Source of the DNA: Verrucomicrobiota bacterium
GTDB taxonomy: Bacteria > Verrucomicrobiota > Verrucomicrobiia > Opitutales > Opitutaceae
Assembly: GCA_023430825.1 (NCBI GenBank)
Contig: JAEYYL010000151.1
Coordinates: 1 to 17,113 of the forward strand
Direction of reading: 5' to 3'
Length of the DNA stretch: 17,113 nt
Shown here: positions 6,784 to 14,636 of the stretch, piece after piece
Position numbering within the stretch: position 1 is the stretch's first letter
Layout: every line of letters begins with the position of its first letter
Notes under the pieces: model-generated
What the model was told of the DNA's origin: nothing
Database searches by the model: none
The model's input: only the letters and a program-made list of their open reading frames with translations
Program-made: the position numbers and the translations under genes

Positions 6784-6861
6784 GGAACCCGACGTCCCCG
6801 TCGGGTTGGGTCGAGCAAACGCGACGTTCGCTCAAATCAGCCCGACGGGACGTCGGGCTCC
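6784..6861. repeat. REP-like palindrome pair (family 2) in inverted orientation
   Basis: The arms 6784-6816 and 6830-6861 are inverted, imperfect copies about 32-33 bases long. Each contains its own hairpin: CCCGACG, a short loop (TCCC or TCC), then CGTCGGG. Read outside-in the copies begin GGAACCC and GGAGCCC, and both arms extend inward to GAGC. The core sequence differs from the family at 2567-2651, but the layout is the same: two facing hairpins between convergent genes, here lpxA (stop 6730) and hisI (stop 6872). A role as transcription barrier or mRNA end protector is possible. There is no T-run. Confidence 0.75.
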
Positions 6862-6871
6862 ATCTGCTGCG

Positions 6872-7327
6872 TTACTTCTTTTTGTAAACCGTCGCGGGAT
6901 CGAAGAGGCGCTCGGCGGTGAACTGGAGTTTCATCGCGGCGTCGTCGAGGTCGGCGAGCTTCCGATAAAAGCAGGACTTGTATCCGTTGTGGCAGGACGC
7001 GTTGGCGGCGCCGGTCTGCTCCACCTTGATCAGCAGGACGTCCTGGTCGCAGTCGGTGCGGAGTTCGCGCACGTGCTGGACGTTGCCGGATTCCTCGCCT
7101 TTTACCCAGAGCTTGTTGCGCGAGCGGCTCCAATACGTGGCCTTTTTCGTTTTCAGGGTGTGCGCGAGCGACTCGGCGTTCATGAAGGCGAACATCAGCA
7201 CCTCGCCCGAGTGCACGTCCTGGGTGATGCAGGGGATCAGGCCGTCGGCGCCGAATTTCGGCTGCAGCGTGGTGCCGAGTTCGATCTCGGCGGTGGTGGT
7301 GCGGGCGGGGAAGACGTAGGTGCTCAT
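6872..7327 (-). CDS. hisI: HisI, phosphoribosyl-AMP cyclohydrolase
   Basis: A 151-residue cytoplasmic zinc enzyme that opens the purine ring of phosphoribosyl-AMP in the third step of histidine synthesis. Core motifs: LIPCITQDVHSGEVLMFAFMN, ATYWSRSRNKLWVKGEESGN, RTDCDQDVLL (Asp92, Cys93, Asp94, Asp96) and CHNGYKSCFYR (Cys112, Cys119). The cysteines and aspartates match the metal sites of the family. There is no HisE (pyrophosphohydrolase) domain at the C-terminus, so HisE must be separate. The start at ATG 7327 removes a low-complexity upstream extension that would overlap the DUF971 gene. hisI is 100 bases downstream of that gene on the same strand; no other his genes are here. Confidence 0.95.
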   Translation of the reverse strand: MSTYVFPARTTTAEIELGTTLQPKFGADGLIPCITQDVHSGEVLMFAFMNAESLAHTLKTKKATYWSRSRNKLWVKGEESGNVQHVRELRTDCDQDVLLIKVEQTGAANASCHNGYKSCFYRKLADLDDAAMKLQFTAERLFDPATVYKKK

Positions 7328-7427
7328 GAAACGTGGGCGGACAGGAATGGCGGCGGCGGTCGACGGTTTCAATCCCCGGCTGCGGACAATGGGGGGCAGG
7401 GTTGGCGGCCGACTGTGCTGGCGAGCC

Positions 7428-7727
7428 TCAGGCGCCGCCGAGTTTGCGCAGGTAGTCGAAGCTGTAGAGGCCGGTGCGGTGGCCGTCGCTGAAATCGAAC
7501 CGCAGCGCGTAATTTCCGACCTGTTCCCAGCCGAGGACGCGCACGCCGGGAAATTTTTTCGGAGCGTGGCCGCCATACTGGTTGCCCAGAATGTCCCGCT
7601 CGCCCTGCGTCTCGGCGCTGGGCGAGGCGGCGCGGAGTTGCTCGAAATCGAAATAGCTTTCGGTGCCGTCGTCCCAGGCGATGGCGACCTCCTGGCCGAT
7701 GAGCTGGATGTTGGTCGGGCGGTTCAT
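7428..7727 (-). CDS. DUF971 (GBBH-like N-terminal domain) protein
   Basis: A 99-residue single-domain protein. The pattern IAWDDGTESYFDFEQLRAASPSA, then GYKSC-free mid-region and VGNYALRFDFSDGHRTGLYSFDYLRKL, fits the DUF971 family, which is also found as the N-terminal domain of gamma-butyrobetaine hydroxylase and attached to some Mrp/ApbC iron-sulfur carriers. Stand-alone members have no settled function; a link to iron-sulfur handling is only suggested by those fusions. It is followed by hisI on the same strand and is divergent from the NADH dehydrogenase gene 97 bases away. Start at ATG 7727 gives the usual family length. Confidence 0.85.
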   Translation of the reverse strand: MNRPTNIQLIGQEVAIAWDDGTESYFDFEQLRAASPSAETQGERDILGNQYGGHAPKKFPGVRVLGWEQVGNYALRFDFSDGHRTGLYSFDYLRKLGGA

Positions 7728-7824
7728 GAAGCGGAGATTACTAGGTTTGGGGCGGGCGTGAAGGACAGCAAATTGTCGGGCGGTCGCGTTGCGAATGGCC
7801 GGTTTGGCTGTCAGTTGCGCGAGC

Positions 7825-9168
7825 ATGAGCGCCGAACAACAACGCAAGCTGCCTCGCATCGTGGTGGTGGGCGCCGGTTTTGCCGGTCTCACGTTTGCCC
7901 GGAAATTCCCGAGCGATCTCGCGCGGATCACGGTGATCGACCGGCAGAATCACCATCTTTTCCAACCGCTGCTGTATCAGGTGGCGACGGCGGGGTTGTC
8001 CGCGGTGGACATCGCGCAGCCAATCCGGGCGATCTTGCGCAAGAAGCCGAATCTCGAGGTGCTGATGGCGGAGGTGCGGTCGATCGATCTCGCGGCGCGA
8101 ACGGTGCGGTATCACAGCGGGGTGGGGACTTATGAAATCGACGAGGAAATCGGCTACGATTACCTGGTGCTGGCCGTCGGCGGGACGACGAGCTATTTCG
8201 GCAACGACGACTGGGCGCAGTTCGCGCCGGGGCTCAAATCGCTCGATGACGCGGTGTCGATCCGCCGGCAGATCCTTCTGGCCTTCGAGCGTGCCGAGGT
8301 GGAACCGGACGAGCAACGGCGGCGCGAGTTGCTGACGATTCTGGTGGTCGGCGGCGGGCCGACGGGGGTGGAACTGGCGGGGACATTTGCCGAGCTTGCG
8401 CGGATGGTGCTGGTGGAGGATTTCGACCGGATCGATCCGACCCGGGCGCATGTGATTTTGATCGAGGGCGGCGATCGCGTGCTGGGGTCGTTTCCGCCGG
8501 ATTTATCGGCGAGTGCGCGGCGCCAGTTGGAAGGGCTCGGGGTCGATGTGCGGACGCAGACCCGCGTGCAGTCGATCCGGGCCGGTGAGGTGGTATTGTC
8601 GGATGGCGAGACGATCCGCGCGGCGAACATCATCTGGGGGGCGGGAGTGGGTGGCTCTCCGTTGGCGAAACAGCTCGGCGTGGAAACGGACCGGGCCGGT
8701 CGCATCAAGGTGGGACCGGATCTGAGTCTGCCCGGTCATGGAGAAGTCTTCGCGCTGGGTGACATGGTGGCGCTGACCGACCGGAACGGGAAAACGGTGC
8801 CGGGCGTGTCGCCCGCGGCGATCCAGATGGGCGAGCATGCGGTGAAATTGATCGCGGCGGAATTGCGCGCCCGTCGGCGCTCGGCGGCAAAAGGGACGGC
8901 GATGACGGAGCGCGCGGCTTTCACGTATTGGGACAAGGGCTCGATGGCGACGATCGGGCGCTCGAAGGCGGTGGCGCAGATCGGCCGCTGGCATTTCAGC
9001 GGTTATCCGGCGTGGCTGGCCTGGCTCTTCGTGCACCTGGTGTTTCTCGTCGGACTGCGGAACAAGGTCTTCGTGTTCCTGCAGTGGGTGTATTCATATC
9101 TCACCTACAAGCGTGGCGCGCGGATCATCACGGGCGCGGCGGGCGGAGCGCCGGCGGGTTCGGCGTAG
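7825..9168 (+). CDS. ndh: Type II NADH:quinone dehydrogenase (NDH-2 family)
   Basis: A 447-residue flavoprotein. It has an N-terminal FAD motif (VVVGAGFAGL, about residues 11-20), a second nucleotide site for NADH (ILVVGGGPTGVELAGTFAE, about 173-191), the FAD-contacting VFALGDM near 310 and the quinone-side segment SPAAIQMGEHA. The C-terminus (WLAWLFVHLVFLVGLRNKVF) is hydrophobic and amphipathic, as in enzymes bound to the inner face of the cytoplasmic membrane. It passes electrons from NADH to quinone without pumping protons; menA in this window suggests menaquinone. I chose ATG 7825 (MSAEQQRKLPRIVVVG) over 7789 because the FAD motif should lie close to the N-terminus. It converges on the HPt gene with 11 bases between the stops. 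Confidence 0.93.
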   Translation: MSAEQQRKLPRIVVVGAGFAGLTFARKFPSDLARITVIDRQNHHLFQPLLYQVATAGLSAVDIAQPIRAILRKKPNLEVLMAEVRSIDLAARTVRYHSGVGTYEIDEEIGYDYLVLAVGGTTSYFGNDDWAQFAPGLKSLDDAVSIRRQILLAFERAEVEPDEQRRRELLTILVVGGGPTGVELAGTFAELARMVLVEDFDRIDPTRAHVILIEGGDRVLGSFPPDLSASARRQLEGLGVDVRTQTRVQSIRAGEVVLSDGETIRAANIIWGAGVGGSPLAKQLGVETDRAGRIKVGPDLSLPGHGEVFALGDMVALTDRNGKTVPGVSPAAIQMGEHAVKLIAAELRARRRSAAKGTAMTERAAFTYWDKGSMATIGRSKAVAQIGRWHFSGYPAWLAWLFVHLVFLVGLRNKVFVFLQWVYSYLTYKRGARIITGAAGGAPAGSA

Positions 9169-9179
9169 CGGCGGGGCAT

Positions 9180-9542
9180 TTATCGCGCCGCGACGAGACG
9201 CGCGAACTCGACCTGGGCGCGGGCGAACTCCGTCTTGAGCGCGGAGAGCAGGGGGGAGACCTGGTCGAGCCCCTGTTTGGCAGACTGGTGTTCCAGCTGC
9301 TCGGCGACGGCGCGGACGGCCATCGCCCCGAGATTGGCGGAACTGCCTTTGATGCTGTGTGCGGCGCGGGTGAATTTCGGTTGGTCCGCGGACGCGAGAC
9401 TCTGCTCGAGCTCGGCGATGCGCAGCGGCGTGTCCTCGAGATAAATGGTGACAATCTCGCGCAGGAACTCGTCGTTATCGTCGGGATTGAGCGTGCGGAG
9501 GTTCTCGATCGCCTGCGGGTCGATAACGGGATGGTCGGCCAT
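9180..9542 (-). CDS. Stand-alone histidine phosphotransfer (HPt) protein
   Basis: A 120-residue, single-domain, all-helical protein with the HPt core FTRAAHSIKGSSANLGA; His62 is the expected phosphorylated residue. Such proteins shuttle phosphate between the receiver domain of a hybrid sensor kinase and a response regulator. The N-terminus (MADHPVIDPQAIENLRTL) and the helix DDNDEFLREIVTIYLEDTP are family-typical. No histidine kinase or response regulator lies in the window, so partners are unknown. It converges with ndh and is divergent from metK. The gene start at 9542 has no purine-rich ribosome binding site. Confidence 0.92.
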   Translation of the reverse strand: MADHPVIDPQAIENLRTLNPDDNDEFLREIVTIYLEDTPLRIAELEQSLASADQPKFTRAAHSIKGSSANLGAMAVRAVAEQLEHQSAKQGLDQVSPLLSALKTEFARAQVEFARLVAAR

Positions 9543-9744
9543 GGGGTGATGTTCCGATGGCGGCGTGCGGTCGCAAATAGAATGTCGGCGTCAACGGTAA
9601 GGTATTCGCCCCACGAATCTAGGGCGTATCCGGCGGAGAACCGGAAGCTGATGCGGGCGACAACACGGAGACATCACAAGATAGTAATATGTTGATATTT
9701 CACTTGCATGTCGCTGGCGGGGTGGTTTTCTCGGCGCTCACCCT
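9543..9744. promoter_or_regulatory. Divergent region upstream of metK, with a leader hairpin and an AT-rich patch
   Basis: This 202-base gap should hold the metK-ahcY promoter and that of the HPt gene. A possible RNA hairpin at 9625-9655 has inner stem TCCGG/CCGGA (9629-9633 with 9641-9645), a 7-base loop and an outer 4-bp stem across a one-sided bulge. An AT-rich patch follows at 9681-9700 with the inverted repeat AATAT-GTTG-ATATT (9686-9699); TAATAT there could be a -10 box. I find no match to the cores of SAM-I, SAM-II or SAH riboswitches by eye. The regulatory role is inference. Confidence 0.35.
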
Positions 9745-10917
9745 ATGGCCAATTCATTTGTTTTTTCCTCCGAGTCCGTCGGCGAAGGACATCCGGACAA
9801 GGTTGCGGATTTGATTTCCGACAGCGTGCTCGACGCTTGTCTCGCGCAGGATCGCACCAGCCGCGTGGCGTGCGAGACGATGGTGAAGTCGAACATGGTG
9901 ATTCTCGCCGGCGAGATCACGACCAGCGCCAAGCTGAATTACGAGGCGATCGTGCGCGCGGCCATTCGCGACATCGGCTACGTGAACAACGACGACGTGT
10001 TTCACGCCGATTCCGTTTTTATCAACAACTACCTCACGCGCCAGTCGCCCGACATCGCGCAGGGCGTCGACGCCAAGAAAGCCAAGGGCAAAAAGACCGC
10101 GGAGCAGGGCGCCGGTGACCAGGGCATCATGTTCGGTTACGCGTGCAGCGAGACGCCGGAGCTCATGCCGACGCCGATCATTTTCGCGCATCGGCTCGGT
10201 CGTGAGCTGACGAAGGTCCGCAAGAGCGGCGCCGTGAAGTGGCTCCGCCCGGATGCGAAGTCGCAGGTTTCGATCCGCTACGAAAACGACAAGCCTGTCG
10301 AGGTGGTGAACGTGGTCATCTCCACCCAGCACACCGAGGACGTGCAGCACGCGCAGATCGAAAAGTATCTCATCGAAAACGTGATCAAGAAGGTGATCCC
10401 GGCGGCGATGCTGACGAAGAAGACCGAATACCTGATCAACCCGACGGGTCGGTTTGTCGTCGGCGGGCCGCAGGGCGATTCCGGCCTGACCGGCCGCAAG
10501 ATCATTGTGGATACGTATGGCGGCTGGGGCCGCCACGGCGGTGGCGCATTCTCGGGCAAGGATCCGTCGAAGGTCGACCGCTCGGCCGCCTACATGGGCC
10601 GCTGGGTGGCGAAGAACATCGTGGCCGCGGGCCTCGCGACGCACACCGAGATCCAGTTCGCCTACGCGATCGGTCATCCGCAGCCGGTATCGGTGCGCGT
10701 GGAGACGTTCGGCACGGCGAAGCTCGGCATCTCGGACGAGCAGATCACCGCGGCCGTGCAGAAAGTTTTCAGCTTCAAGCCGGCGGACATCGTTTCGCAG
10801 CTCAACCTGCTGCGGCCGATTTACCGCCAGACGACCAACTACGGCCACTTCGGCAAAGCCGGACTGCCGTGGGAAAAGACCGACAAGGCCGCCGCTCTCC
10901 GCGCGGCCGTCAAATAA
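9745..10917 (+). CDS. metK: S-adenosylmethionine synthetase (methionine adenosyltransferase)
   Basis: A 390-residue cytoplasmic enzyme that makes S-adenosylmethionine from methionine and ATP with release of phosphate and pyrophosphate. Signature motifs: GEGHPDK (13-19) near the ATP site, GAGDQGIMFGY (122-132), and the phosphate-binding GGGAFSGKDPSKVDRSAAY (265-283), preceded by DTYGGWGRHG. A Lys-rich insert (DAKKAKGKKTAEQ) lies just before GAGDQG. Length and start agree with the family. ahcY starts 43 bases downstream on the same strand with no terminator between, so the two are very likely cotranscribed: MetK makes SAM and AhcY removes the product S-adenosylhomocysteine after methyl transfer. 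Confidence 0.98.
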   Translation: MANSFVFSSESVGEGHPDKVADLISDSVLDACLAQDRTSRVACETMVKSNMVILAGEITTSAKLNYEAIVRAAIRDIGYVNNDDVFHADSVFINNYLTRQSPDIAQGVDAKKAKGKKTAEQGAGDQGIMFGYACSETPELMPTPIIFAHRLGRELTKVRKSGAVKWLRPDAKSQVSIRYENDKPVEVVNVVISTQHTEDVQHAQIEKYLIENVIKKVIPAAMLTKKTEYLINPTGRFVVGGPQGDSGLTGRKIIVDTYGGWGRHGGGAFSGKDPSKVDRSAAYMGRWVAKNIVAAGLATHTEIQFAYAIGHPQPVSVRVETFGTAKLGISDEQITAAVQKVFSFKPADIVSQLNLLRPIYRQTTNYGHFGKAGLPWEKTDKAAALRAAVK

Positions 10918-10960
10918 CCGGCCGACGGCCGTCAACCGAAACACCTAGCTCATCAAAACC

Positions 10961-12391
10961 ATGGCCACTGCCGCCGCGTCCCACTCCTCCGCTTCCGATT
11001 ATCTCGTCAAAGACATCACGCTCGCCGACTGGGGTCGGAAGGAAATCTCCATCGCCGAACACGAGATGCCCGGCCTGATGGCCGTGCGCAAAAAGTTCGG
11101 CGCCGCCAAGCCGCTCGCCGGCGTGCGCATCACCGGATCGCTGCACATGACGATCCAGACCGCGGTGCTCATCGAGACGCTGACCGAGCTCGGCGCCGAC
11201 GTGCGCTGGGCGTCGTGCAACATCTTCTCGACACAGGATCACGCGGCGGCGGCGATCGCCAAGTCGGGCGTGCCGGTCTTCGCGTGGAAGGGTGAGACGC
11301 TCGAGGAATATTGGGATCTCACGCTCAAGGCGGTGACGTTCCCCGGCGGCAAGGGCCCGCAACTCGTCGTCGACGACGGCGGCGATGTCACGCTGCTGAT
11401 CCACAAGGGCTGCGAACTCGAAGAGGGTAGTGACTGGGTGAATACGCCCTCCGGTTCGCACGAGGAGCAGGTGATCAAGAACCTCCTCAAGAAGGTTCAC
11501 GCGCAGGATCCGCTCCGCTGGACGACGATCGCGAAGGAGTGGCGCGGCGTTTCGGAGGAAACGACGACGGGCGTGCACCGCCTCTACCAGATGCTCGAGA
11601 AGGGCAAGCTGCGCGTCCCGGCGATCAACGTGAACGACTCGGTCACGAAGTCGAAGTTCGACAATCTCTACGGCTGCCGCGAGTCGCTCGCCGACGGTCT
11701 CAAGCGCGCCACGGACGTCATGATCGCCGGCAAGGTCGCCTGTGTCTGCGGCTACGGCGACGTCGGCAAGGGCTCGGCGCATTCCCTGAAGGGCTTCGGC
11801 GCACGCGTGATCGTCACCGAAGTCGATCCGATCAACGCCTTGCAGGCCGCGATGGAAGGCTTCGAGGTCAACACGATCGAAAGCACGCTCGGCGTGGCGG
11901 ACATTTACGTCACGACGACGGGCAACAAGGACATCATCACGCTGGAGCACATGCGGAAGATGAAGGACCAGGCGATCGTTTGTAACATCGGGCATTTCGA
12001 CAACGAGATCCAGGTCGACCGCCTCAACGAGTCCGACGCGAAGCGGGTCAACGTGAAGCCGCAGTATGATCTCTACACGTTCCCCGGCGGCCCGAGCATT
12101 TACCTGCTCGCGGAAGGCCGGTTGGTGAATCTCGGCTGTGCGACGGGCCATCCCTCGTTCGTGATGTCGAACAGCTTCACCAATCAGACGCTGGCGCAGA
12201 TCGATCTGTGGAAGAACAAGGACACCTACGCGATCGGTGTTTATCGTCTGCCGAAGCATCTCGACGAAGAGGTGGCGCGGTTGCACCTCGAAAAGATTGG
12301 CGCGAAGCTCACGACGCTTACGCCTGACCAGGCGGCTTATCTCGGCGTGCCGGTCGAAGGTCCCTACAAGCCGGATCACTACCGTTACTGA
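10961..12391 (+). CDS. ahcY: Adenosylhomocysteinase (S-adenosyl-L-homocysteine hydrolase)
   Basis: A 476-residue NAD-dependent enzyme that splits S-adenosylhomocysteine into homocysteine and adenosine, relieving inhibition of methyltransferases. Visible motifs: GSLHMTIQTAVLIETL and NIFSTQDHAAAAIA in the substrate domain, SVTKSKFDNLYGCRES with the NAD-proximal Lys and Cys, the NAD-binding loop VCGYGDVGKG (Gly264 to Gly271) and the conserved C-terminal KPDHYRY. A long insertion-type segment (about residues 160-200) places it among the larger bacterial enzymes rather than the shorter type. It is the second gene of the metK-ahcY pair and is followed by a strong terminator. Confidence 0.98.
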   Translation: MATAAASHSSASDYLVKDITLADWGRKEISIAEHEMPGLMAVRKKFGAAKPLAGVRITGSLHMTIQTAVLIETLTELGADVRWASCNIFSTQDHAAAAIAKSGVPVFAWKGETLEEYWDLTLKAVTFPGGKGPQLVVDDGGDVTLLIHKGCELEEGSDWVNTPSGSHEEQVIKNLLKKVHAQDPLRWTTIAKEWRGVSEETTTGVHRLYQMLEKGKLRVPAINVNDSVTKSKFDNLYGCRESLADGLKRATDVMIAGKVACVCGYGDVGKGSAHSLKGFGARVIVTEVDPINALQAAMEGFEVNTIESTLGVADIYVTTTGNKDIITLEHMRKMKDQAIVCNIGHFDNEIQVDRLNESDAKRVNVKPQYDLYTFPGGPSIYLLAEGRLVNLGCATGHPSFVMSNSFTNQTLAQIDLWKNKDTYAIGVYRLPKHLDEEVARLHLEKIGAKLTTLTPDQAAYLGVPVEGPYKPDHYRY

Positions 12392-12420
12392 GCAGCGGCG
12401 ACGATTTCGCTTTGCATTTC

Positions 12421-12450
12421 AACCCGCGCCCTCGCCGGCGCGGGTTTTTT
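12421..12450 (+). terminator. Intrinsic terminator of metK-ahcY
   Basis: A 10-bp perfect stem AACCCGCGCC/GGCGCGGGTT (12421-12430 with 12437-12446), a 6-base loop and a run of six T ending at 12450. It begins 29 bases after the ahcY stop. Confidence 0.95.
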
Positions 12451-12488
12451 GCGTGCGGAATTCAGCTCGATCGCGGCGCGCGGCCACG

Positions 12489-12516
12489 AAAAAGGCGGAG
12501 GCAAAACGCCTCCGCC
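12489..12516 (-). terminator. Intrinsic terminator after tRNA-Ser
   Basis: On the minus strand a 9-bp stem GGCGGAGGC/GCCTCCGCC (12516-12508 with 12502-12494) is followed by five T (complement of 12489-12493). It lies 10 bases past the 3' end of the tRNA and would end its transcript. Confidence 0.92.
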
Positions 12517-12526
12517 CAAAATCACC

Positions 12527-12620
<94 letters not shown>

Positions 12621-12708
12621 AAGACAGGTTTGGCGAGGCAAACGCAGCCTCGTGAAAGTGCAAGGCGGATTTCACGGCGAAAACCGGGAAAACCGCCGGC
12701 GTGTCTGT

Positions 12709-13383
12709 TCAGCTCTCGTTGTCGCTCGGCCGGTCGAGTTCCTCGCGGCACTCGTGCACCACGCGGAGCCAGATCTCGCGCAAATCGAAGAGCCGCGGCA
12801 GCGCGGTCTCGCGATACGCCGCCACCGTGCGATGCGCGACGGCGGAGTGATCGTTCAATAGCGCGAGCGTGCCGTTCAACGCGCTGAGGGCGCGCTTGAA
12901 GAGGCTGACCGCCATCGCGTAATCGCCGAAATCGAGGGCGTGGATCGCTTGCACGGCCTGCTCTTCGCCGCGGTGCAGCGAGGACAGCAGCGCCAGCGCG
13001 AGCGGCTGGGGCACTTTCGCGTTGTCGCTCGCGTTCAGCTCCCAGTGACGGCGCAGGCCGAGGTAAAGGGCCTTGGTGGAGACGAAGATCGGATTCTTGT
13101 GCAGGGTGTAAACGTCGCTGCCCTGGGCGAAATCGTCGGAGTCGTCGTCCTCGTCGTCATCGTCCTCGTCATCATCGGAGTCGCTGCCGCCCCAGTTCAT
13201 CAGCTCGGCGACATCGTCGATCCGATCCGCACTGTCTTTGCAGGCTTCGTAAAATCCGAGGTAGCGGTGAACAGCTTCGTCCTGCTCGCGGAGATAACGC
13301 TCCCAATCGAACTCGTTCCACGCCAGGTCGCCGCGGTCTTCCCATTCGTTGTCCTGGGCCCCGTCAGAATCGAAGTTGCTCAT
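12709..13383 (-). CDS. Acidic hypothetical protein with a poly-Asp/Glu tract
   Basis: A 224-residue soluble protein that I cannot assign to a known family. The N-terminal part is acidic and tryptophan-rich (NEWEDRGDLAWNEFDWERYL). Residues 67-84 form an almost pure Asp/Glu/Ser run (15 of 18 acidic), encoded by a repetitive GAC/GAG/GAT stretch at about 13133-13187. The rest (about 90-224) looks all-helical, with LALALLSSLHRGEEQAVQAIHALDFGDYAMAVSLFKRALSALNGTLALL. The GDYAMAVSLFKRAL segment resembles a TPR-like helix pair, but one unit is not enough to call. The start ATG 13383 was chosen at the natural N-terminus (MSNFDSDG); the longer upstream frame overlaps the acylphosphatase gene and is discarded. 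tRNA-Ser follows 88 bases downstream. Confidence 0.75.
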   Translation of the reverse strand: MSNFDSDGAQDNEWEDRGDLAWNEFDWERYLREQDEAVHRYLGFYEACKDSADRIDDVAELMNWGGSDSDDDEDDDDEDDDSDDFAQGSDVYTLHKNPIFVSTKALYLGLRRHWELNASDNAKVPQPLALALLSSLHRGEEQAVQAIHALDFGDYAMAVSLFKRALSALNGTLALLNDHSAVAHRTVAAYRETALPRLFDLREIWLRVVHECREELDRPSDNES

Positions 13384-13569
13384 TCTGTAATCGGAGACTG
13401 AGTCCGCGGGTTTCCGAAACGCAAATAGAAATTCCGCGCGCGAAAGGTCCAAAACCAAAGCGGGTCGGAAGGGCGTGCAAAGCGCTTTCGCTCCTCCGAA
13501 GAGGTTTGCTCGACGCGGACACTTTGCGTGTTGAAGCGCCAGGCGCGCCGAGCTTGGCTGGCTCGGACC

Positions 13570-13845
13570 ATGGCTGCCGTGCATCACGAGACCGTTTTCT
13601 TTTCGGGCCGCGTCCAAGGGGTCGGCTTCCGTTACACCACGCTGCAGATCGCGCGCGAGTTCGAGGTGGCGGGCTTCGTGCGCAATCTCGTCGATGGCCG
13701 CGTGCAACTGGAGGTGGAGGGGCGCCGATCGGAGATCGAGGCGTTGGTCGCGGCGATCGAGGAAAGGATGCACGGCCACGTGCGACGGGTGGAGCGCAGC
13801 GGCGAGACGCGCGAGCCGCTCTTCAGCGGGTTTGCGATCAGGTAG
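13570..13845 (+). CDS. acyP: Acylphosphatase
   Basis: A 91-residue single-domain enzyme that hydrolyses acyl phosphates such as carbamoyl phosphate or 1,3-bisphosphoglycerate. The catalytic signature is intact: FFSGRVQGVGFRYTT with phosphate-binding Arg21, and GFVRNLVDGRVQLEVEG with Asn39. The C-terminus FSGFAIR is the usual end. Start ATG 13570 (MAAVHHETVFFSG) gives the family length; the frame's upstream 14 residues are Arg-rich and unlikely. It is divergent from the acidic hypothetical gene, with 186 bases between. The membrane protein gene follows 95 bases later. Its physiological substrate in bacteria is usually unknown. Confidence 0.95.
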   Translation: MAAVHHETVFFSGRVQGVGFRYTTLQIAREFEVAGFVRNLVDGRVQLEVEGRRSEIEALVAAIEERMHGHVRRVERSGETREPLFSGFAIR

Positions 13846-13940
13846 CTCGCGGTCGGGCGGCGTTGAGCAGGTCTGCGGGGGCGTAGGCTGCGGTGAGTCT
13901 TTGACATGCGTCGTGCGCCCTTCTTCGCTGCGTCCCGCGC

Positions 13941-14636
13941 GTGAATATCGACTGGCTTCATCTTCTTCTGGCGGTGGCTTTGCTTTGGCTGCCGCGGCAG
14001 TGGCTTCGCCTGGGGCGGAACGTGATCGAATTTCCGCGCGGCTCACGGCGCCGTGCATGGCGGGACACCAATCCGGCGAAATCGCGCGATGCGGGAGATA
14101 ACTGCGTGAGTTTTCGGGAGGAAATCGCGAAGCTGCGCAATCACGTCGATTTTCTGCGTGCGGCGCTGGGCAGCGTGCTGCTGCTCGGCACGTTGCCGGG
14201 CCGGGAACCGCTCCTGCGTGCGGTCGAAGGGGCGTCGTCGCGGGAGGCGCAGCTCGCGGCCGATCTGCCGCTGGGGATTCTGTTGGTCGGCGTGGTCTTG
14301 CAGACGGTGCGTTTCGAAAGCCGTGTGACGTTGTTTCCCCCGATCTTCTATCTCGCCGGCCTGACGTTCGGGCTGTGCGGATTTTATCCGGCGCTTTTCG
14401 CCCTCGTGCTGGTGTGGGCGATCAATTTCGCGCTGCCGGGCCCCACGGGATTTCTCGCGGTCCACGGCCTGGCGATCCTGACGTTTGGGCTGCTGTTCGA
14501 CGGGATGAGCGACAAACGGCCGTTTGTTGCGGCGGGATTCCTCTTTTTGCCGGTGCTGTTGAGTCTGTTGACCCGGCGCCGGCTGGCGCTGCTCACGAAA
14601 CGAGTCAAGGGCCCGGGCTCCGGGTGGGCGACGTGA
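13941..14636 (+). CDS. Hypothetical multi-spanning membrane protein, coupled to menA
   Basis: A 231-residue protein starting at GTG 13941. I do not recognise the family. Hydrophobic segments suggest about six to seven membrane helices: residues 5-17, 74-87, about 107-122, about 133-165 (probably two), 169-186 and 195-211. A positively charged, polar loop (about 33-66, with GSRRRAWRDTNPAKSRDAGD) separates the first helix from the rest. The stop TGA (14634-14636) overlaps the GTG start of menA as GTGA, so the two are translationally coupled. That suggests a membrane role tied to menaquinone synthesis or a shared assembly step, but this is inference from context only. Confidence 0.75.
   Translation: MNIDWLHLLLAVALLWLPRQWLRLGRNVIEFPRGSRRRAWRDTNPAKSRDAGDNCVSFREEIAKLRNHVDFLRAALGSVLLLGTLPGREPLLRAVEGASSREAQLAADLPLGILLVGVVLQTVRFESRVTLFPPIFYLAGLTFGLCGFYPALFALVLVWAINFALPGPTGFLAVHGLAILTFGLLFDGMSDKRPFVAAGFLFLPVLLSLLTRRRLALLTKRVKGPGSGWAT

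Noticed and set aside
10918..10960. SAH riboswitch between metK and ahcY
   Set aside because: Only 43 bases, a short GGCCG-type palindrome and no match to the SAH riboswitch core.
10910..12379. Minus-strand ORF of 489 residues over ahcY
   Set aside because: Exact antisense of a gene with full family motifs; His/Arg/Val-rich shadow.
12640..12700. Hairpins and GAAAACCG repeat between tRNA-Ser and the acidic hypothetical gene as a terminator
   Set aside because: Short stems without a T-run in the right place. Read-through into the tRNA is as likely.
13901..13929. TTGACA at 13901-13906 as a promoter for the membrane protein and menA
   Set aside because: A perfect -35 word, but the -10 position 17 bases later reads TTCGCT. 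Without a -10 box this is not supported.
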